Assembly: GCA_947593895.1 (NCBI GenBank)
Contig: CANQDY010000011.1
Span: 1-16,412 of the forward strand
DNA length: 16,412 nucleotides
Direction: 5' to 3'
DNA from: an uncultured Bacilli bacterium
Lineage (GTDB): Bacteria > Bacillota_I > Bacilli_A > RFN20 > CAG-449
Under the pieces are notes generated by a model. It saw only the letters and a list, made by a program, of their open reading frames with translations, did not search any database and was not told where the DNA came from. How positions within the stretch are numbered: position 1 is the first letter of the stretch; every line of letters begins with the position of its first letter. Below are positions 1 through 8,445 of the stretch, piece by piece. The translations under genes and the position numbers were made by a program.

Positions 1-19
1 ATCAAGTTCTTTTTGTTGT

Positions 20-71
20 GACTAATTATTATTTTTTTAGAATACTTAAATTTTTTCTTTAATAGTTAGTC
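20..71. repeat. Inverted repeat beside the traX 3' end
   Basis: The 12-nt arms at 20-31 (GACTAATTATTA) and 60-71 (TAATAGTTAGTC) can pair with one G-U, around a 28-nt T-rich loop. The stem ends a few bases from the TraX stop codon. It could be part of a terminator, either for traX on the minus strand or for an unseen gene entering from the left on the plus strand. Neither side has a clean T-run right after the stem, so the role is uncertain. Confidence 0.35.
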
Positions 72-74
72 TTT

Positions 75-896
75 CTAAATAATTATAAATAAATATATTA
101 CTACAAGATGTAAAGGGAAGTATAAGTAAAATAGATATTTAACCCATGATTTATTATATCCCCTTTTACCATTATAAATTAATAAAAATATAATTGCTAT
201 AAAAGAATATAATTGATTGACTGGATCATCGATAAATATATTTACATCTTGGTATTTTGGATTAATTGCCCAAACTAATATTGTAAAAACAATTAGTAAA
301 AGAGCAGAGATAAATTTTCTAGAAATAAAACCATATTTATTAAAAAAATCATCATAATCTAAGTAATAAATTTTAGAGTATTGTTTACAGAACTCTTTAG
401 ATAAATCTATTGAAAAATAGAAAAGTAGTATTAAAATTAAACCATATAAATCATACATTGCTAAAAGTGGTATGATGTTAAAACTAATTAATAAAGTGAA
501 TGTTATTGGAACAAAAGCTAATAGATTGATATAAATTTTTTTTGATTGAATGAAGTATATAGTAAGTCCTCCAAGAAAGAGTGTTGTGATTGGATTGCCC
601 CAATATTCTTTTGAAACTAGGAAGAATATTAAATCACAAATTAAACTTAATAAAAACAATCGAAAAAGATAGAAAATTTTGTTTTTAGAATTAATCATTG
701 CTTCAACAACTAAAAAAGCAAAAATTGGGAAACTGATTCTACCAATTATTTGAAAAATATTTATTGTAATATGATTCAATAAATTTGGTTTAAAAAAAGT
801 GGCCATTTTTAGAAAATGGTCAAATGTCATTGTGATTATTCCAACTATTTTTAAGAAAATACTATTTGCAAAATTAAGTTCTCTGTTATTCACCAT
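75..896 (-). CDS. TraX family integral membrane protein
   Basis: A 273-residue, very hydrophobic protein with about eight membrane segments. It carries the family's landmarks: an early Asp-His (D26-H27) in the first helix, the block IGRISFPIFAF near residues 51-61 followed by a glutamate (E65), and a C-terminal YNGKRG (241-246) followed by a Tyr/Phe-rich PLH segment (H263). TraX is named for the F-plasmid protein linked to N-acetylation of pilin. Chromosomal homologues in Bacillota are common and their substrate is unknown, so only the family is claimed here. The start ATG lies inside the end of the upstream CPBP protease gene (11-nt overlap). No clear Shine-Dalgarno sequence precedes it, which suggests translational coupling. 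An alternative GTG start lies one codon downstream. There are no plasmid or conjugation genes nearby, so a conjugative role is unlikely. Confidence 0.85.
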   Translation of the reverse strand: MVNNRELNFANSIFLKIVGIITMTFDHFLKMATFFKPNLLNHITINIFQIIGRISFPIFAFLVVEAMINSKNKIFYLFRLFLLSLICDLIFFLVSKEYWGNPITTLFLGGLTIYFIQSKKIYINLLAFVPITFTLLISFNIIPLLAMYDLYGLILILLFYFSIDLSKEFCKQYSKIYYLDYDDFFNKYGFISRKFISALLLIVFTILVWAINPKYQDVNIFIDDPVNQLYSFIAIIFLLIYNGKRGYNKSWVKYLFYLYFPLHLVVIYLFIII

Positions 897-1707
897 AAAC
901 TAAAATCATCATTTGAATAAAAGCGATTAAATTGTTTGTTGCATGTGCAGTCATTGAAGATAAAAGTGATTCTTCTTTTTCATATGCATAGCATAATATG
1001 CCACCACAAATAAAATAACTTGGCAAATTAATCAATTCGATTTTGATTCTTTCCATATCTCTTGAAAATAGTGCATCAAAACTAAAATGAATTAAACCAA
1101 ATATTGTCAGGCCAATAATATAAGCAAGGATACGGCTTTTTTTATGCAATGTGCCAAATAGTGCATATCGATAAGCTAATTCTTCAAATATTGGTGCAAA
1201 AATGACAACACAGATTCCAATTAATATTGGAGTTTGTTTTGTCATTTCAACAAGCGCTTCTTGATTTTCATTGCTTTCAACACTTCCAAATATAATAGTA
1301 GACACAATTCCATATACTGTTTGAGCAACTAAAAGAATTATTCCATAAGCAAATCCTTTAGCATATACTTGTACATCTTTAAATTTACAATAAATCTTCT
1401 TTAAAGTTGGAATTCCAATAACAGCGAAGAATATTCCAATTCCTACTGCATAAGTAAGAAATTGAAGAACACCTAAAACCTTGTGTATAAATGGTAAGTT
1501 ATTTGTTGCATCTGCAAACTGGGTGTGAAAAATCAACTTTGCAAATAGGGAAAAAACTGTTGCAATAATATCTAAACCGACGATGGCAACTAGAAATAGA
1601 ATGATTGCTTTCCAAAGAACAACATCGTTTATTGGATTTATTTTTGTTTCTTCATGATCCTTATTCCCATCTACAAATTCATTTCTTTGTTGATAATTAT
1701 CTTCCAT
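886..1707 (-). CDS. CPBP family intramembrane metalloprotease
   Basis: A 273-residue membrane protein of the CPBP (CAAX protease and bacteriocin-processing, formerly Abi) family. The three family motifs are visible: EExxxR as EELAYR (E175, E176, R180), a membrane-embedded His in FGLIH (H207), and HxxxN as HATNN (H255, N259). These residues form the metal-dependent active site in Rce1-like enzymes. The first 28 residues are hydrophilic and probably cytoplasmic; about seven or eight hydrophobic segments follow. Bacterial members act in bacteriocin self-immunity, peptide maturation or surface-protein processing. Nothing here fixes the substrate. A GAGG ribosome binding site (minus strand, about 1713-1716) precedes the ATG. 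The gene is first in a two-gene unit with traX and is divergent from the giant surface-protein gene. Confidence 0.9.
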   Translation of the reverse strand: MEDNYQQRNEFVDGNKDHEETKINPINDVVLWKAIILFLVAIVGLDIIATVFSLFAKLIFHTQFADATNNLPFIHKVLGVLQFLTYAVGIGIFFAVIGIPTLKKIYCKFKDVQVYAKGFAYGIILLVAQTVYGIVSTIIFGSVESNENQEALVEMTKQTPILIGICVVIFAPIFEELAYRYALFGTLHKKSRILAYIIGLTIFGLIHFSFDALFSRDMERIKIELINLPSYFICGGILCYAYEKEESLLSSMTAHATNNLIAFIQMMILVYGE

Positions 1708-1712
1708 AAAAA

Positions 1713-1717
1713 TACCT
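1713..1717 (-). promoter_or_regulatory. Shine-Dalgarno site of the CPBP protease gene
   Basis: GAGGT on the minus strand lies about 5 nt ahead of the ATG at 1707 and supports that start. Confidence 0.7.
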
Positions 1718-1725
1718 CATATGAT

Positions 1726-1747
1726 ATTATAAGTATATACTTATAAT
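1726..1747. promoter_or_regulatory. 22-bp perfect palindrome between divergent genes
   Basis: The half-site ATTATAAGTAT is followed immediately by its exact reverse complement. Each outer end spells TATAAT when read outward: plus strand 1742-1747, minus strand 1731-1726. The element could therefore hold back-to-back -10 boxes, or act as an operator for the divergent CPBP protease and giant-protein genes. I could not identify convincing -35 boxes at standard spacing. A palindrome this long is unlikely by chance, but the sequence is only A/T plus one G/C pair, so function is inferred. Confidence 0.5.
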
Positions 1748-1757
1748 TATATTTTTA

Positions 1758-1772
1758 CTAACAAATTGTTAG
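1758..1772. promoter_or_regulatory. Perfect 7-1-7 inverted repeat, possible operator or leader hairpin
   Basis: CTAACAA and TTGTTAG flank a single central A. The site is 34 bp ahead of the giant-protein start. If transcription starts just after the TATAAT at 1742-1747, this element lies in the 5' leader. It may be a repressor site; a 1-nt loop is poor for an RNA hairpin. The role is inferred from symmetry and position. Confidence 0.4.
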
Positions 1773-1792
1773 AAATACAAATAAATTTTTAG

Positions 1793-1798
1793 AAGGAG
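1793..1798 (+). promoter_or_regulatory. Strong Shine-Dalgarno site for the giant gene
   Basis: AAGGAG lies 8 nt ahead of the ATG at 1807. It is one of the strongest ribosome binding sites in the window and fixes the start of the 2209-codon gene. Confidence 0.8.
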
Positions 1799-1806
1799 AT
1801 TAACTT

Positions 1807-4800
1807 ATGAATAATATATTATCATCATATATATCGGCTTCAGATATTACAATGTACTCTAATATTGTTTTTTTTGTTATTATCGGATTAATTGCCATGG
1901 GTTTTTTAATCGGCATAATTAAGGGTGTGTGGAAAAAGACCTTTTCTTTAATTTGTACATTAGGTCTTTCTTTAACTTTAATTTTCTGTGTTAAGCCATT
2001 AAGTAATTTTATTTATAACTATGATATTTCATCGATTATTAAGAATTTTAATATCACAGTTCCTGATGGATCTGGAGATTTCAAATCGTTTGGTGAACTA
2101 CTTCATAATTTAATAAATCACTATTTAGAGAGTGGTGAAGTTCAAATTGAGATGACACCAGATATGATTCAATTAGTAGATGGTCTTGCTCATTCAATTA
2201 TTCAATTAACACTTTTTATTGTTGGTGTAATTTTAATTATTATAATTTTGTCTTTAATTTGTCCTTTATTATATCATTTATTATTTAAATGGATTATTCC
2301 TAAAAATACAAGAAAGCATCATAAAGTAAGATTTTTAGGTGGATTAGAAGGATTAATTGAGATTACTTGCATTTTGTCTTTAGTTTTAATGCCATTTACT
2401 GGTATTGCCAATTCAATTCTAAGTGGTGTTAGAGATGAAAATGGAAATATTCAAGTAAATAAAGATAATGACAATGAACTATATCAATTAGTTTGTGATA
2501 TATTAAATGGATATAATGAATCGATTTTGGCTAATTCTTTATTTAAGATTACTTTAAATGGAAAACCAATTGATGTTAGTTTAATGAATTATATTACCGA
2601 AAGTGATCTTAATGATACAACAAAATTAAAATTGTTTGATGAAATTAAAATTTTGAGTTCCCTTGCTTTTGATGCACTATCAAAGGGAGTGGTAGATTTA
2701 ACGGCACAAACAGTTAATTTAAGTATTATTTTACAAAGTGAATTTATAACAGATTCTCTTCATAAATTAGCGGAGTCATCATTGATTTGTTCGACCTTAC
2801 CAATTGCTTTGCTAATTGGATTAAATTATAGTGGAAATATGATTGATGTCGATTTTAGTAATGTTGATTTATCTAATATAGATTGGAAAGATTCTTTAAA
2901 TGGTATTGGTGATGCATTCCTTGAAATTCAACAGTCTGGGATCATTTCTGATGAAATTATTGAATCTCCAAACTTGCTTATGGATAAAATAATGTTAAAT
3001 CGTGAACATGAAACTGAATTAAAAAATGCTCTAAATATTTTATTTAATTCCAGTATTGTTGATGAGCTTATGCCTCAAATTGCAGTTTCAATATTAGAGT
3101 CAAGACGTGAAACACCAAAAAGTGAGGTTAGTGTAAAACGTTCACAAAGTGGTGAAACTCAAGATAATGAAAATCGTTTCTTAAACTTTAGTGCCGATTT
3201 ACCTGATGAAGCTTATGATGTTGATACTTACAAAAGTATTGATTGGGGAAAAGAATTATCTGATATGCTTGAAATTGTACTTCGTGTTGCAGAACAATTT
3301 ACATTAGTATACGGAGAAGAAGTAAGCTTATCTAAGGTTGTAAATTTATTTGATCAAAAAGTTTTAATGAATTCTTTGTTTGGTATTAATGATAAAATCA
3401 TATATGAAACAGAGAAAGACTATGAAAATAATATTTACTTAAATGGTGGCGAAATTAATGAATCATATATTTATGGAACTAAAAAAATTATTGGTTCTAC
3501 AAAAGAAGAAAATAATATTGGTTTACTAGATTTGCAATTTTTTAAGAAACTGCTGGTTGATTTTAATATAATACCTGAAATTATTCCAAATATTGTTCAT
3601 TCACTTGAAGGAAAAGAACAAATCGGAGATATTAATGAAGCTTGTGATCGATTAGCAAATGAAATTAGCAAATGGAATATTAATGATTGGAAAGATGAAT
3701 TTAATGCTCTTCTTGAAGCATCAGTACCATTAATTAATGCAACTAAATTCATCAATAGTGAAAATGGATTACAAACCTTAAAAGATTTTAGTTTTGGTGA
3801 AGGTAATTTTGCATTAGTTTATTTTTCAGAAAAAATTGAATCATCATTTTTGTTAAATGATGTTGCACCTTTATTATTTAAGGCATACACTACAAATCCT
3901 ACTAATGACATGGCATTAGCTTTAGGATTAAGACTAAGTGATCTGAATTTTACCGATTTTGATGAAAGTTCTTTTGCAAAGGAACTAAAAAGCATTGCTA
4001 GAGATGTTTTGCCTAATTCACAATCGATTATTAATTTAGTCGAGGAAAAAAATGTTAATATTAAAAAGATTATTCATGAAAGAGAAGGACTTGAAGAATC
4101 TCTTGAAGCTATTTATTTGAATCAAATTACCAATCCACACTTAACTGATGAAGAAATAAGAAAAAATGAACTGACAAATTTTGAAAATGTCATGATTAAT
4201 TTGCTATGTAATCCTACCGCAGAAGATATCGCAAATGGGGTTGATACATCATTAAATGTTCCAACTATAACTAATAATTTAGTTTGTGTTGAAAAAAATA
4301 CAATTCTTAAGATTGGAAGAGATGAAAATAGGAATTGGTTTGAAGAAGATGGAAAGGGAGAAATTCATTATTTATTTGATACTCTAGAGTCATTGGAGGC
4401 AAAAGAACCAAAGGATACTGAATATATTTTAGAATACATAAGTGGTGATGGTAGCATTAATATTGAAGAAAAAGTATATGAAATGGGTAACGAAGTTAAA
4501 AGAATATTCGCTACAGTTGATAATTCATTACTTATGAAAGATGCTTTTCCATTTACTTTAAATAAAATATTAAAAGATAACGAGGTAGGTAAGTTTGCCG
4601 ATTTTAATAATGTAGATAACTGGGAAAAAGAAGGGGCATGTTTTGCGGATACTTTAGATAAAATTAATGAACTAAAAAAATCTAATCAATCCTCAGATAT
4701 TGTCACTATATTAAAAGATTGCGATAAAGATTTACTTAGGGAATATCAATTTTTAAACGAAGATCATCAAAAAGAATATAATTTATATGATGGTAAATAC

Positions 4801-7800
4801 TATCTCTACTTTGAAGAAAATTCAAATTCATATAAATTACTTAATTCTTTATATAATACTCAATCAATTGATCTTCCAACAGTTCTTTATGATACAGTTA
4901 AAAATATTTTAACTTCTACCGAAGATGAAAACCAACAGATTATTTCTGATCAAAATATCCAAAATGCAGAAAGTGATTTTAAATTTGATTCTGATTCAAT
5001 TAAATATGATGATAATTTGTTGTATGTAAATTGGGTGAAAAAAGAAGAAAAAGAAAGTGAATATCGTGGTGAAATTTACAATATGGCACGTTTATTTATC
5101 TATTCTAATTCGCTAAATAATATCGATAGCATTGAAAATGAAGAGGAGTTTGATGAAATTTTAAATATCGCTAATTTATCATATCCATTAAGAAATATTA
5201 TTGGGGATATAATTAAAAATAGTTTGGAAAAAGTTAGTGATAATTCAAATGAAATGATTCAATCAATTATTAGTGAAGACCATGCTGATTATGATGCATT
5301 TGAAAGAATAAAATTCAACTATTTAGAAAATGATGACATCACAAATCGTCTTGCTGAAATTAAAAATCGTAAGATTGAAATTGATGCAATATGCGCACTA
5401 TATTCAAAAAAGGGTGATTTTGAAAATATAAATGAAGACAATTTTAATAGTGAAGTTAGTAAACTTACCGAAAATGGACCTGATGGATCTGATTCAAAAT
5501 TGGTTGATTTATTAAATAAATTACATCAATCAGAATTATTTAATTCTAGTGCTTTTATTGCTTCAACAGAAAATGGTAAACGAAATATGATAACTTCTTT
5601 TGAAAATACATTTAACGCAATTTTCAATATGAAAGATGATATTTTTGAACAAGTTCCAGAAACAAAAATTTATAGTTTGAATAATCGAAAAGGAAATGAT
5701 AAATGGGTTGGAAAAGAAGGAGAAATCGTCAATTTCAATAATGCAATTAATGAATCAATTAATTCAACATTATACAAGGAAATAATAAGCAAATCGGAAG
5801 ATGATACATTAGAAACGATAAAAGGACTATATAAGGGAGATAGTCCAAAATATATGAAAGAATTATCAGTGTCACTAAAAAAATCAATAATGATGGAATA
5901 TCAATTACCAAAGATCTATGATAATTATATTTATAGTGAATTAAAAGATAATATGGAAAATTTGAAAGATCAATGTGATATTGATCACGATTACATTTTA
6001 GCGGATACGCCATATCGTTCTTTATATAATAAAGAAAATTTAATTATCGATTGGAGTGATGAGGGTGATGCCATTGATCAGTTGTTTGAAATAATTGCAA
6101 AATCAAATATTAACTTTGATGATCCTTCAAATATAAAAAGCGAAGATATTGATTCTTTCTTTAATGCAGTATCTGTATCAAATGTATTAAAATATGATAG
6201 AAGTAAATATTGTTTAGTTGATAATGCATTTGAAAGAAATTTCTATGAATATGATGTTTGTGCATTTGATTCATATATTAAAAACAAAATATTTGATGAA
6301 AATATTTTTGAAATTGATAATAAAGACGAAGTAAAAAATTATACAGATACATTAGATATTGAATCTTATAACGATGATAGAAAGTATGAAAATGAAAAAG
6401 ATTGTATCGTTAAGTTTATTGAGTGTTATGAACAATTAAAAGGTGATCGTCCTTATAATGATTCAGGAGATTCTAAGAAATTTCTTGAAGATGGTAAAAA
6501 TATGGAATTGTCTAATCTTACGGCTAATGAAGTTGATGGTTTTGCCGATATTCTAAATAATATGATGAAAAATGCGTTATATAAATCTAAGGTATTTAAC
6601 TTTAGAACTTTTCCTGATGGAAAAACAGAATATTATGTTAAAGGTGATAATTACTTAAATCGATGTGTTTACGAATATTCAATAATTTATCTATCAAATA
6701 AGATAAGAGATGCGTTAGTTGAAAATTATGGCTTTAGTGTAGATAAAGGATATGATATTGATAAAGAAACATCAAATAAATTAGATTCATTAATGCAATT
6801 TAGTGATGAACAGACAGCGTTAATTAATATAGTACGTTCCTATGGTCCTTTTTTAGAAGCTCTCAATGGTAGCGACAATGGATTATCAATCAAATTTGTT
6901 GCCAATAATGTTGAATATATTGAAAATATATATGAAAGTGTTAAATTATCCAAAATTTTAAATCATACAATAGGTGATAAAACTTCTAAAACACTTTCAA
7001 TCTATGATGACATGGTTTTATATTTAATTGATAAAATAAATTCCAATGTTTATTCATCATCGATTATATCTGATGAAGATAAAAAAGAAAATTATATCTC
7101 TATTTCTGATATTAAAAATAATTCTATATTAGAATCACAGGAAAATTATGACAATGAAGTTAATTTAATTTTAGGTAAAGGAGGTATTATTTATATAATT
7201 AATGAAATGAACTTAGAAAATGATAATGAATTTACTTTTAATATAGACTATGTAAATAATAATAAAGATCATTTAATTTCCTTATTGAAATGTTTTGAAA
7301 AGTCATATTCATTTAATTATACTCGAAGTGGATATCATGGTCGTACAATTGGTATTAAGGAGAATACAACATCAACTTTTGAGGATATTTGTATAGAGAT
7401 TTTCAATCAAGATAGTTTTAATGAAAAAATCTATGATGATGAAAATATGATGCAAAAGAGTATTCTTAATAATTTAATATATGATGATTCCAAAATTTCT
7501 GAAAAAGCAAAAGCAAAAGCACTTGTAAAATATAAGATTATGAGAATCAATGATCAAAAAAGTAATGATAGCTATATTGATGATATTAAATTTTTTAAAG
7601 ATAACAGTGTAGATGAAAATGATAACGGTGAAATTGATAAATTATTTGCATTATTCGACAAAATAAGTAAAAATACAGCACTTGAATTTAGTAATATCGA
7701 TGATTCAAAAGAAATTTTAATAGACATTTCACAAATTTATATTTTACATGATATTGTGCCAAAGTTAATAAGAGAAATATCTTTAGATCAAGGTATTAAA

Positions 7801-8436
7801 GATAATAATTCTGATCCTAATTCTATTGGATCATTAAAAGATGTAACTGAATATCGTCATCCAGAATTTTATTTTTATGAATATAAAATTGAAAATAATG
7901 AAGATGGTAGTATTTGTTATAAATTTGATGATTTTGCTACTTGTGCTAACTCTTATGATGCTGAAATTAGTGCAATTAATAAAATGCTTGATTCAGCAAA
8001 AAATGCTAATATAAGTGGTGAAATTAAAAATATTAATCCTGGTCAGAATATATTTGAATCTTTATTAGAAGATATTAATAAATCAAATATATTCCGTAAT
8101 ATTTATAGTGAACTTGTAACAAGGATTTTAAGTCAAATTAAATACCAAGTGTATTCGTTAGATAGATTTATTTTGTGTAATAATAAAACTGATTTTGAAA
8201 ATGATAATACACATGAAGAATGGATAGTAGAAGAAATAAATGCCATCGAAGATAACTTTAAAAAATATTATGAAGATGAAGGTTTATATGGATTAGAGGG
8301 AGCATCATTAGATTCATTTGTTGATCATATTATTTATATTTCTAAAGGTGAAGATAAACCTATAAAAGATTCAAAGTATATTGGTGGAACTATGATTAAA
8401 AATTTCGATTCCTTCTTAGAATCCTTAGTTTTTTAA
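1807..8436 (+). CDS. Giant CvpA-like membrane-anchored repeat protein (2209 aa)
   Basis: An uninterrupted 2209-codon frame. The first ~205 residues resemble the CvpA domain: hydrophobic helices near 20-38, 46-62, 131-158 and 181-203, with a Gly-rich stretch (G32, G36, G40) before the basic KGVWKK loop and a GGLEG motif starting the fourth helix. Typical CvpA proteins are only about 160-200 residues. The TM1-TM2 loop (K39, K43, K44) and the TM3-TM4 loop (around 162-177, many Lys/Arg/His) are strongly basic. By the positive-inside rule both are cytoplasmic, so the ~2000-residue tail should lie outside the cell. The tail is rich in Asp, Asn, Glu, Ile, Lys and Ser, has no further clear membrane helix, and consists of recurring Trp-GEI and S-x-I-L-P units (separate entry). 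It has over a dozen scattered Cys, which is unusual for a Gram-positive surface protein. There is no signal peptide, LPxTG or wall-binding repeat; it ends FLESLVF. I do not recognise a specific function. Adhesion, scaffolding and envelope organisation are all guesses. Confidence 0.85.
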   Translation: MNNILSSYISASDITMYSNIVFFVIIGLIAMGFLIGIIKGVWKKTFSLICTLGLSLTLIFCVKPLSNFIYNYDISSIIKNFNITVPDGSGDFKSFGELLHNLINHYLESGEVQIEMTPDMIQLVDGLAHSIIQLTLFIVGVILIIIILSLICPLLYHLLFKWIIPKNTRKHHKVRFLGGLEGLIEITCILSLVLMPFTGIANSILSGVRDENGNIQVNKDNDNELYQLVCDILNGYNESILANSLFKITLNGKPIDVSLMNYITESDLNDTTKLKLFDEIKILSSLAFDALSKGVVDLTAQTVNLSIILQSEFITDSLHKLAESSLICSTLPIALLIGLNYSGNMIDVDFSNVDLSNIDWKDSLNGIGDAFLEIQQSGIISDEIIESPNLLMDKIMLNREHETELKNALNILFNSSIVDELMPQIAVSILESRRETPKSEVSVKRSQSGETQDNENRFLNFSADLPDEAYDVDTYKSIDWGKELSDMLEIVLRVAEQFTLVYGEEVSLSKVVNLFDQKVLMNSLFGINDKIIYETEKDYENNIYLNGGEINESYIYGTKKIIGSTKEENNIGLLDLQFFKKLLVDFNIIPEIIPNIVHSLEGKEQIGDINEACDRLANEISKWNINDWKDEFNALLEASVPLINATKFINSENGLQTLKDFSFGEGNFALVYFSEKIESSFLLNDVAPLLFKAYTTNPTNDMALALGLRLSDLNFTDFDESSFAKELKSIARDVLPNSQSIINLVEEKNVNIKKIIHEREGLEESLEAIYLNQITNPHLTDEEIRKNELTNFENVMINLLCNPTAEDIANGVDTSLNVPTITNNLVCVEKNTILKIGRDENRNWFEEDGKGEIHYLFDTLESLEAKEPKDTEYILEYISGDGSINIEEKVYEMGNEVKRIFATVDNSLLMKDAFPFTLNKILKDNEVGKFADFNNVDNWEKEGACFADTLDKINELKKSNQSSDIVTILKDCDKDLLREYQFLNEDHQKEYNLYDGKYYLYFEENSNSYKLLNSLYNTQSIDLPTVLYDTVKNILTSTEDENQQIISDQNIQNAESDFKFDSDSIKYDDNLLYVNWVKKEEKESEYRGEIYNMARLFIYSNSLNNIDSIENEEEFDEILNIANLSYPLRNIIGDIIKNSLEKVSDNSNEMIQSIISEDHADYDAFERIKFNYLENDDITNRLAEIKNRKIEIDAICALYSKKGDFENINEDNFNSEVSKLTENGPDGSDSKLVDLLNKLHQSELFNSSAFIASTENGKRNMITSFENTFNAIFNMKDDIFEQVPETKIYSLNNRKGNDKWVGKEGEIVNFNNAINESINSTLYKEIISKSEDDTLETIKGLYKGDSPKYMKELSVSLKKSIMMEYQLPKIYDNYIYSELKDNMENLKDQCDIDHDYILADTPYRSLYNKENLIIDWSDEGDAIDQLFEIIAKSNINFDDPSNIKSEDIDSFFNAVSVSNVLKYDRSKYCLVDNAFERNFYEYDVCAFDSYIKNKIFDENIFEIDNKDEVKNYTDTLDIESYNDDRKYENEKDCIVKFIECYEQLKGDRPYNDSGDSKKFLEDGKNMELSNLTANEVDGFADILNNMMKNALYKSKVFNFRTFPDGKTEYYVKGDNYLNRCVYEYSIIYLSNKIRDALVENYGFSVDKGYDIDKETSNKLDSLMQFSDEQTALINIVRSYGPFLEALNGSDNGLSIKFVANNVEYIENIYESVKLSKILNHTIGDKTSKTLSIYDDMVLYLIDKINSNVYSSSIISDEDKKENYISISDIKNNSILESQENYDNEVNLILGKGGIIYIINEMNLENDNEFTFNIDYVNNNKDHLISLLKCFEKSYSFNYTRSGYHGRTIGIKENTTSTFEDICIEIFNQDSFNEKIYDDENMMQKSILNNLIYDDSKISEKAKAKALVKYKIMRINDQKSNDSYIDDIKFFKDNSVDENDNGEIDKLFALFDKISKNTALEFSNIDDSKEILIDISQIYILHDIVPKLIREISLDQGIKDNNSDPNSIGSLKDVTEYRHPEFYFYEYKIENNEDGSICYKFDDFATCANSYDAEISAINKMLDSAKNANISGEIKNINPGQNIFESLLEDINKSNIFRNIYSELVTRILSQIKYQVYSLDRFILCNNKTDFENDNTHEEWIVEEINAIEDNFKKYYEDEGLYGLEGASLDSFVDHIIYISKGEDKPIKDSKYIGGTMIKNFDSFLESLVF
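2881..8310 (+). repeat. Degenerate repeat array encoded in the giant gene
   Basis: By eye, two motifs alternate along residues 359-2168. Motif A is Asn/Asp-Trp, then an acidic stretch, often GEI, then x-x-Leu-Phe. Its Trp residues are at 360, 480, 628, 844, 939, 1076, 1300, 1416 and 2139; Trp-less versions lie near 1515-1585 and 1936-1953. Motif B, usually 40-75 residues later, is S-x-I/L-L-x-D-x-x-P followed by a hydrophobic helix. Examples are SSIVDELMP (415-423), SFLLNDVAP (680-688), SLLMKDAFP (907-915) and IYILHDIVP (1977-1985). Versions with Gly, Ser or other residues in place of Pro start at 1125, 1242, 1458, 1594, 1715 and 2093. This suggests about 12-14 helical units of very diverged sequence. 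The DNA itself is not repetitive, so the duplications are old. Confidence 0.6.
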
Positions 8437-8445
8437 TATAAATAT

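Noticed and set aside
75..896. TraX as a sign of a conjugative or integrated element
   Set aside because: There are no other transfer, integrase or relaxase genes and no attachment-site repeats. TraX-family genes are common on Bacillota chromosomes.
886..1707. CPBP protein as part of a bacteriocin locus
   Set aside because: There is no precursor peptide, ABC exporter or modification enzyme nearby, so a bacteriocin immunity role is unsupported.
5759..6013. Minus-strand open frame of 84 codons inside the giant gene
   Set aside because: It lies wholly inside a strong plus-strand gene, has no ribosome binding site, and its hydrophobic content is what the complement of Asp/Asn/Lys-rich codons gives.
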